DNA of 16,980 bases from CAYMND01 sp964465065 (GTDB taxonomy: Bacteria; Acidobacteriota; Aminicenantia; UBA2199): positions 1-16,980 of the forward strand of contig CAYXHZ010000065.1 in the NCBI GenBank assembly GCA_964465065.1. The letters are read 5' to 3'. Both the position numbers and the translations under genes were made by a program. Positions within the stretch are counted from its first letter, which is position 1; every line of letters starts with the position of its first letter. The notes under the pieces were generated by a model. That model saw nothing but the letters and a program-made list of their open reading frames with translations, was not told where the DNA came from and searched no databases. This document shows positions 1 through 5,611 of the stretch, in pieces.

Positions 1-54
1 CTGCCCAACGCCCCATCCGTACAATCCAAAAAGCATTGAGTCTCGCCTCACGGC

Positions 55-83
55 TTGACTTTCTGCGGCGAATCGGGTAGTAT
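55..83 (+). promoter_or_regulatory. Sigma70-type promoter of the tRNA-Phe gene
   Basis: TTGACT at 55-60 and TAGTAT at 78-83 are separated by 17 bases, close to the TTGACA-17-TATAAT consensus. Transcription would start near 90, a few bases before the tRNA 5' end at 94, which is the usual geometry for a tRNA gene. The 54 bases upstream show no gene. Confidence 0.8.
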
Positions 84-93
84 TTGCCAACAT

Positions 94-166
94 GCCGGGA
101 TAGCTCAGTCGGTAGAGCGAGGGACTGAAAATCCCTGCGTCCGTGGTTCGATTCCGCGTCCCGGCA
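94..166 (+). tRNA. tRNA-Phe (anticodon GAA)
   Basis: A full cloverleaf can be folded by eye. The acceptor stem GCCGGGA pairs with TCCCGGC, the D stem GCTC with GAGC, and the anticodon stem AGGGA with TCCCT. The anticodon loop is CTGAAAA, which puts GAA at positions 34-36. The T stem CGTGG/CCGCG encloses the loop TTCGATT. The discriminator base is A. The 3' CCA is not encoded (TGT follows), so it must be added by a CCA-adding enzyme. No hairpin terminator is evident directly downstream. Confidence 0.98.
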
Positions 167-288
167 TGTCCCTCCGTCTTTTGTCCCCCCCGTTCGATTC
201 CGTTTTACTTCTCAGAACCAATCGGCATGCCGCATCGGCCGAGCGCCGATTCGCACACCCCCCCATAATATCTGCAATCACGAAACAC

Positions 289-313
289 CGCCTAAGCCTG
301 TCGGCTTACGGCG
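289..313 (+). repeat. Hairpin with a four-base loop in the leader
   Basis: Bases 289-298 (CGCCTAAGCC) pair with 303-313 (GGCTTACGGCG) in ten base pairs with one bulged C at 309, around the loop TGTC. No T run follows, so this is not an intrinsic terminator. It could be an RNA structure or a protein-binding inverted repeat. Confidence 0.5.
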
Positions 314-360
314 ATCTCTCCGGGATCGATCCGGGAAATGGCGGATAATGGCTTGGCAAT

Positions 361-382
361 GTCCGGAATCATGATACCGGAC
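361..382 (+). repeat. 22-base near-palindrome (possible operator)
   Basis: GTCCGG and CCGGAC flank the central palindrome ATCATGAT. The only mismatch is the symmetric A/A pair beside the centre. The size and symmetry suit a dimeric DNA-binding protein, or a hairpin in the RNA. A second TCATGATA lies 34 bases downstream. The binding role is inference. Confidence 0.4.
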
Positions 383-420
383 GACGACACCATCATCGGC
401 CGTCATGATAGGAGCATGAT

Positions 421-443
421 GCGGTTTGTCGCAAGCAAACCGC
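421..443 (+). repeat. Hairpin immediately before the ribosome binding site of the 460 gene
   Basis: GCGGTTTG (421-428) pairs perfectly with CAAACCGC (436-443) around a seven-base loop. The hairpin ends one base before the GGGAGG ribosome binding site at 445-450. It could therefore affect translation initiation or mRNA stability; this is inferred from position only. Confidence 0.45.
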
Positions 444-459
444 CGGGAGGTTATCGAAA

Positions 460-1809
460 ATGAAGAAGAAGACCCTGTGCTTCGCCTGTTTGATCGTGGC
501 CTTGACCTTGGGTTCAGGCCTTGAGCTCCGGGCCGCCAAAAACAAAGCCGACAAGCCGAGCAAAGAAGAAAAACAGGCCGCCAAGCTGGCCAAGCAGGAA
601 GAGAAACTGGTCAAGCTGCTGGGCGGACCGGAAAGCTGGAAACCCACCGTTCTCAAGGATTTGCGCCGGGGCATGTCCTGTCAGGAAGCCTCGCGCTATT
701 TCAGCGGCATCAACTGCTCCGACATCATCCCCCGCGACAGCGCCGGTTTGGGGTCGGCCATCGCCGAATACAAATTCCATTTTGTCAGCGATGGTCTTTA
801 TGCGGTGACCATCGTGTTCGGAGCCAGGATTCTCGACGAGAAACGATTCACCGAGGCGCTTTACAATGTAGCGCAGCGCAAATGGGGACTCATCCGATCC
901 GGAAGCCTGGCCGGAGCCAAGTGGACCACCCCCGATTACGACGAAATCGAATTCAGCTACAAGGACAGCTGCTGGGAACTCAAAGCCTGCCTGCCTTCGT
1001 ACGATCCGGGCTCTGTCGATCTCGACAAGCTGAACCCCGAATCGGTCGCTGCGGAACTGGCCACCTTGCTGGGCCCTGACAAGCAGTACCTGCCGACATT
1101 GCTGTCTTCCCTGTCCGGCGGCATGAACAGCGAACAGGTTGCCGGATTCTTCCCGGGCCTGACCAACAGCACGCCCGGGTCCAGCCATCACTTCGAGAAG
1201 GTGTCCATTGCTGGCCACCCTCTGGTCGCCGGCCTGCATTTCAGTTTCCAGAGCGACCGTTTGAGCTATGTCAATCTGGTTTTCCACTATCAACTGGACC
1301 GGGAGCAGTTCAAACAAACCGTGTTTCCCCTGCTGCAGAAACGCTGGGGCAAGAGTGCCCGCCTGAGCAAAGACGGAGAGAGCGTCAACAATTTCGGTCA
1401 ACCGGGTTTTCTGGAGATGCGCTACGAAGGCAACCGCTGGGAATACCGCATCGACATGGAAGGAATAAAAGGCAACACTGCCGCCGCTCCGAGTTCCAGC
1501 GCCGCCCAGCCCTCGCTGCAGGGATTGTGGACCCTGAGCGCGGCCCGTCAGGGCCAGCAGACCGAAGCGATGACCGGAGGGACCAAGCGGCAGTTGCGTT
1601 TCAAAGGCAATCAGATCTTCATGCTGGAAAACGGCAAGGTGGTCATGGAAAACTATTTTACCGTCAGCGGTTCCGCCCTGTCCTTCACCAGCGGCCCCGG
1701 CGGCAAAGCCGTTCAGGAATTCGCCAAAATCGTTTCCCACAAAAACAAAGAGTTGATTCTGCTGCTGGCCGGCGAATCCATCCAGATGATTTTCAGCAAA
1801 ACCACTTGA
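460..1809 (+). CDS. Exported protein with a duplicated domain of unknown function and a lipocalin-like tail
   Basis: I do not recognise a named family for this 449-residue protein. Residues 1-26 look like a Sec signal peptide (KKK start, hydrophobic core, LRAA before the lysine-rich stretch), followed by a charged, probably helical segment (27-52). Two tandem copies of one domain follow, about 46-180 and 196-335. Each runs LLGxx...LPT/KPTxLxxLxxGM...F.G, then a FHFVSDGL or FSFQSDRL strand, then a helix ending in Q-KR/RKWG, then a strand with a conserved W. A low-complexity Ala/Ser linker (340-351) leads to a beta-rich domain (352-449, LQGLWTL...YFTVSGSALSF) resembling small lipocalin-like domains. 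GGGAGG sits 9 bases before the ATG. It is probably periplasmic or surface-located. The function is unknown; the beta-rich tail suggests ligand or envelope-component binding, which is inference. Confidence 0.85.
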   Translation: MKKKTLCFACLIVALTLGSGLELRAAKNKADKPSKEEKQAAKLAKQEEKLVKLLGGPESWKPTVLKDLRRGMSCQEASRYFSGINCSDIIPRDSAGLGSAIAEYKFHFVSDGLYAVTIVFGARILDEKRFTEALYNVAQRKWGLIRSGSLAGAKWTTPDYDEIEFSYKDSCWELKACLPSYDPGSVDLDKLNPESVAAELATLLGPDKQYLPTLLSSLSGGMNSEQVAGFFPGLTNSTPGSSHHFEKVSIAGHPLVAGLHFSFQSDRLSYVNLVFHYQLDREQFKQTVFPLLQKRWGKSARLSKDGESVNNFGQPGFLEMRYEGNRWEYRIDMEGIKGNTAAAPSSSAAQPSLQGLWTLSAARQGQQTEAMTGGTKRQLRFKGNQIFMLENGKVVMENYFTVSGSALSFTSGPGGKAVQEFAKIVSHKNKELILLLAGESIQMIFSKTT

Positions 1810-1834
1810 CAAAACGCTCGCTTTTACATAGAAT
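1806..1834 (+). promoter_or_regulatory. Strong sigma70-type promoter overlapping the upstream stop codon
   Basis: TTGACA at 1806-1811 and TAGAAT at 1829-1834 are separated by exactly 17 bases, one mismatch from consensus. The -35 box contains the TGA stop of the preceding gene. Transcription would begin near 1841. It would run through the hairpin at 1878-1922 and, if not terminated, into the ABC transporter at 2120. Confidence 0.65.
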
Positions 1835-1877
1835 CATTCAGTTGGCTTAAATGTGATCATTTTCCCCCTTGAATAAA

Positions 1878-1931
1878 GGCCGGGCAGGAAGCCCACCCCC
1901 CCCAAGGCGACTTGCCCCGGCCCTCCCTTTT
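1878..1931 (+). terminator. Candidate intrinsic terminator or attenuator
   Basis: GGCCGGGCA (1878-1886) pairs with TGCCCCGGCC (1913-1922) with one bulge, enclosing a long C-rich loop. CTCCCTTTT follows. The T run is short and starts a few bases after the stem, so termination may be incomplete. It could end the transcript of the upstream gene, define a short RNA from the promoter at 1806-1834, or attenuate read-through into the ABC transporter. Confidence 0.45.
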
Positions 1932-2002
1932 CAATGTAGCGAGAAAAACTTCTTTGATATGACAATATAAATTCCAGCGAACACAACGGTTGACTTTCCT
2001 GC

Positions 2003-2016
2003 TTGAATCGATTCAA
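2003..2016. promoter_or_regulatory. 14-base perfect palindrome, candidate operator 1
   Basis: TTGAATCGATTCAA is a perfect palindrome. It lies just downstream of TTGACT (1990-1995) and overlaps the weak -10 at 2014-2019, a position where a bound repressor would block a promoter. The core GAATCGATTC recurs at 2090-2099. Confidence 0.45.
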
Positions 2017-2089
2017 AATGATGCCTGGATTGACAATGCATTACTAACTTTGTGTCAACGAAAACAAGTTCATCGTTTCAACGACAAAA

Positions 2090-2099
2090 GAATCGATTC
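2090..2099. promoter_or_regulatory. Second GAATCGATTC palindrome, candidate operator 2
   Basis: GAATCGATTC is repeated 85 bases from the first copy, centre to centre, close to eight helical turns. It ends 7 bases before the ribosome binding site of the ABC ATPase. Two same-face copies would suit cooperative binding or a small loop; this is inference. Confidence 0.4.
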
Positions 2100-2119
2100 G
2101 CAATCAAGGGGGATGACAC

Positions 2120-2890
2120 ATGCTGGAAGTCATCGAATTACGGAAGCGCTACCGCCAGACAATGGCGCTGGACGGGATCTCGTTCCGGCTCGAGGCCGGA
2201 GAGATTGTCGGTCTGGTCGGCCCCAACGGTGCCGGCAAATCAACCACCCTCAAGATCCTTTCGGGACTGATCCGCAGTTTCGAGGGGAGGGTGCACTACC
2301 AAGGCCGGGATCTGACCGACAATAAGAACTTGGCCGCCTACCGCGACGCCATCGGCTATCTCCCTGAAAACGCCGAGATATCCGACTACCTCTCCGGCCA
2401 TGAATTCCTCAGCCTGGCGGGCGCCTTGCACCGCCTCTCCCCCGATCGAATCGAACGGCGCATCGACACCTTGTGCCGGGGACTCAAGGTGGACCATGCC
2501 CTGCACTTCTCCGTCTCCTCCCATTCCAAAGGCATGAAACAGAAAATCCTGGTGGCCGCCACCCTGCTGCACAATCCCCGGATCCTGCTCCTGGACGAGC
2601 CTTTCAGCGGCCTCGATTTCGCCAGCATCGACTTGCTGAAAGAGCTTCTTCGGCGTCTGGCCGAGCAGGGAAAGACCATCCTCTACTCTTCCCACATCAT
2701 CGAATCCATCGAGGATCTGTGCCAGCGGGTGCTGGTCATCAACAAGGGAGAGCTCGTGCTGGACGACCGCTTTGAAAATCTCAGGGAAAAGATGAACAAG
2801 CGCTGGTTCGAGGAGATCTTCAGCCGGCAGAATACCCGCGACGAGATGATTCGTTCCGCCGGAGAGATGGTTCATGTTCTGGAAGGCTGA
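2120..2890 (+). CDS. ABC transporter ATP-binding protein
   Basis: This 256-residue nucleotide-binding subunit hydrolyses ATP to power the membrane protein encoded immediately downstream. Visible motifs are Walker A GPNGAGKST (34-42), a Q-loop region YLPENAE (about 80-86) with Glu where Gln is usual, a degenerate signature SKGMKQK (about 134-140) in place of LSGGQ, Walker B RILLLDEP (about 154-161) followed by the D-loop SGLD, and the H-loop His in SSHII (about 192). SKGMKQ-type signatures are common among ATPases paired with ABC-2-type export permeases. The start is set by AAGGGGGA six bases upstream of the ATG. The gene overlaps the permease by 17 bases, implying translational coupling. The substrate cannot be read from the sequence. 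Two GAATCGATTC palindromes upstream may be operators. Confidence 0.93.
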   Translation: MLEVIELRKRYRQTMALDGISFRLEAGEIVGLVGPNGAGKSTTLKILSGLIRSFEGRVHYQGRDLTDNKNLAAYRDAIGYLPENAEISDYLSGHEFLSLAGALHRLSPDRIERRIDTLCRGLKVDHALHFSVSSHSKGMKQKILVAATLLHNPRILLLDEPFSGLDFASIDLLKELLRRLAEQGKTILYSSHIIESIEDLCQRVLVINKGELVLDDRFENLREKMNKRWFEEIFSRQNTRDEMIRSAGEMVHVLEG

Positions 2891-4508
2891 CCCGACTGTC
2901 CGCCTGATCCGCCAACTCTTCGGCGAAACGATGAAGGGTCTCAACCCCTTCGCCGAAGAGAGCCGCCAGGAAAGCCGCATCAGCCTCCTGGCCACCCTGA
3001 TCGTCATCGGCATTTTCACTTCCTTCGGCGCACTGATGCCCTTCTTCTTCGGAGTCCCCCGCCTGTACGCCATCGAAGCGTTCTGGAGTATACAAAACGA
3101 ACTGCTGCTCAAGTTCACCGCCATGATCGGCATCTTTTCAGTTTTGCGCTGGGAACCCTTCCAGGAAGGCATCGTACGCCACCGCTTCTTTCTGTCCATC
3201 ATTTCTTCCCGAAGACTGATCCTGGCCTCCCAGTGCGCCCAGCTGCTCTTCGTCCTCATGCTCAGCTTCGCCCTGAATATCGTTTCCGACCTGCTCTACA
3301 GCATCTTTGTTCCGGAAAAGCTGGGCGTGGGCATCGTTTTCTTCTTCTTCAACTACCTGTTGGTCTATTCCACTCTGGCCCTGCTGGTCTTCTTCCTGAT
3401 CCAGACCGCCATCCTGTGCCTGCGCATCCTCCGCCTTTCAGGACTGCGTTACCTGCTGCTATCCTACCTGACCGCCATCATCGTCATTCCGGACTCCCTG
3501 CTGCGCCAGCTTTTCATTAAACGGGGCGTCGTACTGATCCCGTTTCAATCCGAACTCGAGAACATGCTGCGCAAGCTGCTGGCCGGTGAATGGCGCTCCT
3601 TTCTGACCCTGGGCGCATCGACTCTGATCGTCGTAACAGTATACCTGACTGTCAGCGCCTTTTTCATGCAGCGCCGCCTCATCGACAGCCAATCCGAGCC
3701 CAGCCATCGGATGAGAAGCCGTCTGGCCGGTATCTCCAGCCGGTTGATGCTGCTTCGCCCCGGGCTGCCCAGAGCCGTATCGCTTCATTTGCTCCAATCG
3801 TTTCTGGCCAACCGGCAATTGCGCACGCTGACAGTCATCCTGCTGGCGATTCTGCTGGGGACGATCAATTCCGAGCTGCTGTCTCTGGCCTTCTTTGGCA
3901 ACGAGGCCACCGGCTGGGGGATCCAGGGACTCAGCTCGAGTTACTATTTCATTGTTCAGCTGAGCCTGGGACTCGGCCTTTATTACCTGCTCAAGCTATC
4001 CATCGCCCGGCGTCACGCCTGGCTGTTTCAGCTGGCCGAACCCCATGCCCTGTACTGGTCATTCAAGAAAGCGCTGCTGATATTCCTGAATCTTAGCGGA
4101 ATCCTGCTCTGCCTCGCCCTGGCGCCATTCCTGATTGTCACGGGGGGCGTCCACTTCAGCCTCAAGCACATACTGGCCGGAAGCGCCCTTTGGTCGTCCA
4201 TCGCCTCATGGCATGCACTGAGCACCGAATACATCCCTTTTACCGCCGTGATCGAACAGGACAAGATCCTGTTCAAACGCTTGTGGCTCTTCTATCTGAT
4301 CGTCCTGTATTTCTCTGCCGGCACCTTGTCCGCAATCGTCACCAGCATGACGGACCGAGAAGCCCTCTGGCTCCTTCCCCTGCAGTTATCGGCCACACTG
4401 GTCAGCTACTACGCCCTTCACCGCAGGCAAAAAGACCGGGTCTCGATCCGTGAGCCGGAATACGAGCTTTCCGACAGTGAAGTCCTGGTGGGTTTCGCCA
4501 GCGAATGA
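2874..4508 (+). CDS. Multispanning ABC transporter permease subunit
   Basis: This 544-residue, strongly hydrophobic protein has roughly 11-12 predicted membrane segments, among them about 36-60, 120-146, 153-183, 192-208, 245-265, 316-342, 355-374, 402-424, 470-490 and 499-515. A hydrophilic, arginine-rich segment at about 266-310 splits it into two halves, suggesting two fused permease modules in one chain. There is no signal peptide or catalytic motif. The ATG lies inside the end of the ATPase gene (17-base overlap), with GGAGAG a few bases upstream. That arrangement, more than sequence identity, supports its role as the transmembrane partner of an ABC-2-like exporter. The C-terminal tail (about 516-544) is acidic and probably cytoplasmic. 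The substrate is unknown. Confidence 0.85.
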   Translation: MFWKADPTVRLIRQLFGETMKGLNPFAEESRQESRISLLATLIVIGIFTSFGALMPFFFGVPRLYAIEAFWSIQNELLLKFTAMIGIFSVLRWEPFQEGIVRHRFFLSIISSRRLILASQCAQLLFVLMLSFALNIVSDLLYSIFVPEKLGVGIVFFFFNYLLVYSTLALLVFFLIQTAILCLRILRLSGLRYLLLSYLTAIIVIPDSLLRQLFIKRGVVLIPFQSELENMLRKLLAGEWRSFLTLGASTLIVVTVYLTVSAFFMQRRLIDSQSEPSHRMRSRLAGISSRLMLLRPGLPRAVSLHLLQSFLANRQLRTLTVILLAILLGTINSELLSLAFFGNEATGWGIQGLSSSYYFIVQLSLGLGLYYLLKLSIARRHAWLFQLAEPHALYWSFKKALLIFLNLSGILLCLALAPFLIVTGGVHFSLKHILAGSALWSSIASWHALSTEYIPFTAVIEQDKILFKRLWLFYLIVLYFSAGTLSAIVTSMTDREALWLLPLQLSATLVSYYALHRRQKDRVSIREPEYELSDSEVLVGFASE

Positions 4509-4521
4509 TCCGGGAGACGGT

Positions 4522-4550
4522 TTGACTCCCAGAACCGCAATTGGTATCAT
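4522..4550 (+). promoter_or_regulatory. Extended -10 promoter placed for a leaderless mRNA
   Basis: TTGACT (4522-4527) and TATCAT (4545-4550) are 17 bases apart. TGG directly before TATCAT gives an extended -10. Only nine bases separate the -10 from the ATG at 4560, so transcription should start about 2-3 bases before the start codon. No Shine-Dalgarno sequence is present. Confidence 0.65.
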
Positions 4551-4559
4551 CCAAAAACC

Positions 4560-5555
4560 ATGAAGCGCACAATCAAAAAGCACGGAAAACTACTGCTCCT
4601 GCTGCTCAAGATCACCCTCAGCCTGGGCCTGATCGGCTACTTTGTCTGGAAACTCAGCGCTCAGGCGGGCGGCCTGGACCCCATGGCCGAAAAACTGATT
4701 GGCACTATCAAAACAGCCAATCCGCTCTACTTGCTGCTGGCCATGGCGCTTCACCCCATCGGTTACGCGTTGACATCCTGGCGCTGGAACGTCCTGCTTG
4801 CCCCTTTCGGTCAGACTCCGCCATTTTTTCGCCTGTACCGCCTCTATTTCATGGCCGCCTTCCTCAACAATTTCACCTTCGGAACCGTTGGCGGAGACGC
4901 TCTGCGCGCCTACCAGGGCAAAAACTTTTCCAGCTCTTTGACCCGGTCGACGACCATAGTTCTGCTCGAACATCTGTCCGGCTTCGCCGCCCTTTTCCTC
5001 ATCGCCTGCAGCGGTTTGGCCGCCCAAACTTTCCTGGGGAAGGCCTCACCCTGGCTGCTGGGGCTGGCCGTTTCCGGCCTGCTGGTCACAACCGGACTCA
5101 TCCTCTGGTTGCTGCGCACCCGTGTCAATGCGATACCGATGCAGTGGAGAAATCGTCTGCCCGCTCGTATCTGCGATCTGCTCAACCGGCTGATCGAAAC
5201 GCTGACCGCCTACCGCCAAAGACCGCAGGCCCTGCTGCAGGCCTTGGGAATCAGCCTGATTTTCCAGGCATCCATGGTGTTCTATTACTACCTGATCTGT
5301 CAGGCCATGGGCGTCGAATTGACTCTGATATCAGCTATGATCGGCATTCCGATCCTGATCATCATGCTGATGGTGGTCCCGGCCATCAACGGTTTGGGCG
5401 TACGCACCACCGGTTTCGGCAGCCTGCTGGGTCTGAGCGCCGTACACGCCTTGAGCGGTGAAGGGATCGACATCCTCTTCCGCCTATTCTTCGGCCTGAT
5501 CGGCGGCGCCCTGTTCATCACCGACCACACCCGCCGGCCTGAGCCGGAAACCTGA
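4560..5555 (+). CDS. Lysylphosphatidylglycerol-synthetase-type (flippase-like) membrane protein
   Basis: This 331-residue integral membrane protein matches the membrane region of the MprF/UPF0104 family (PF03706). Family marks are the R-W pair after the second helix (SWRWNVLL, 73-80), the block NNFTFGTVGGDALRA (103-117), a conserved Glu in LLEHLSG (about 135-141), and PAINGLGVRTTGF (274-286), equivalent to the family's PxSxxGxGxRE-like turn. Seven or eight helices are visible (about 11-30, 55-72, 93-107, 132-156, 164-185, 226-250, 254-274, 303-320). There is no soluble aminoacyl-transferase domain, so lysyl transfer is not predicted; a lipid-translocation role is what the family suggests. It has its own promoter, lies 51 bases after the ABC permease, and is followed by uvrC with no evident functional link. 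Confidence 0.85.
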   Translation: MKRTIKKHGKLLLLLLKITLSLGLIGYFVWKLSAQAGGLDPMAEKLIGTIKTANPLYLLLAMALHPIGYALTSWRWNVLLAPFGQTPPFFRLYRLYFMAAFLNNFTFGTVGGDALRAYQGKNFSSSLTRSTTIVLLEHLSGFAALFLIACSGLAAQTFLGKASPWLLGLAVSGLLVTTGLILWLLRTRVNAIPMQWRNRLPARICDLLNRLIETLTAYRQRPQALLQALGISLIFQASMVFYYYLICQAMGVELTLISAMIGIPILIIMLMVVPAINGLGVRTTGFGSLLGLSAVHALSGEGIDILFRLFFGLIGGALFITDHTRRPEPET

Positions 5556-5571
5556 CCGTCAGCGAAAACGA

Positions 5572-5601
5572 TGGACAAGCTTCCCCCGGCTGCGGTATCA
5601 T
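5572..5601 (+). promoter_or_regulatory. Promoter of uvrC, placed for a leaderless or near-leaderless mRNA
   Basis: TGGACA (5572-5577) and TATCAT (5596-5601) are 18 bases apart, each one mismatch from consensus. The -10 ends ten bases before the uvrC ATG, leaving a leader of only a few bases. The nine-base word GGTATCATC is the same as in the promoter at 4522-4550. Confidence 0.55.
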
Positions 5602-5611
5602 CGGATGGACC

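Larger units (their letters stand above)
167..459 (+). other. Intergenic leader with several inverted repeats, no gene
   Basis: No convincing coding region lies between the tRNA and the exported protein at 460. The stretch holds a hairpin at 289-313, a perfect 10-base palindrome GGATCGATCC at 323-332, a near-palindrome at 361-382, and a hairpin at 421-443. The word TCATGATA occurs twice (369-376 and 403-410). I could not find a good -35/-10 pair; isolated -10-like words occur at 264-269 (CATAAT) and 344-349 (GATAAT). I do not recognise a known riboswitch class. Confidence 0.6.
1810..2119 (+). other. 310-base regulatory gap before the ABC transporter
   Basis: No open frame here looks like a gene. 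The gap holds a strong promoter (1806-1834), a hairpin followed by a T run (1878-1931), two GAATCGATTC palindromes, and further -35-like boxes: TTGACT at 1990-1995, with CAAAAT at 2014-2019 as a weak -10 (18-base spacing), and TTGACA at 2030-2035 without a good -10. The direct ribosome binding site for the ABC ATPase is AAGGGGGA at 2106-2113. Confidence 0.6.

Noticed and set aside
167..200. An intrinsic terminator after the tRNA
   Set aside because: A short TTTT run occurs at 180-183 but no stem of useful length precedes it apart from the tRNA itself.
55..348. A 97-residue open frame on the + strand across the tRNA
   Set aside because: It reads straight through the tRNA-Phe gene, has no ribosome binding site, and its translation shows no domain or normal composition.
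289..445. A known riboswitch (for example cyclic-di-GMP or cobalamin) in the leader
   Set aside because: I looked for the conserved cores of these classes and did not find them; only generic hairpins are visible.
514..1812. A 432-residue open frame antisense to the exported protein
   Set aside because: It is a by-product of high GC at third codon positions; the sense frame has the signal peptide, repeats and ribosome site.
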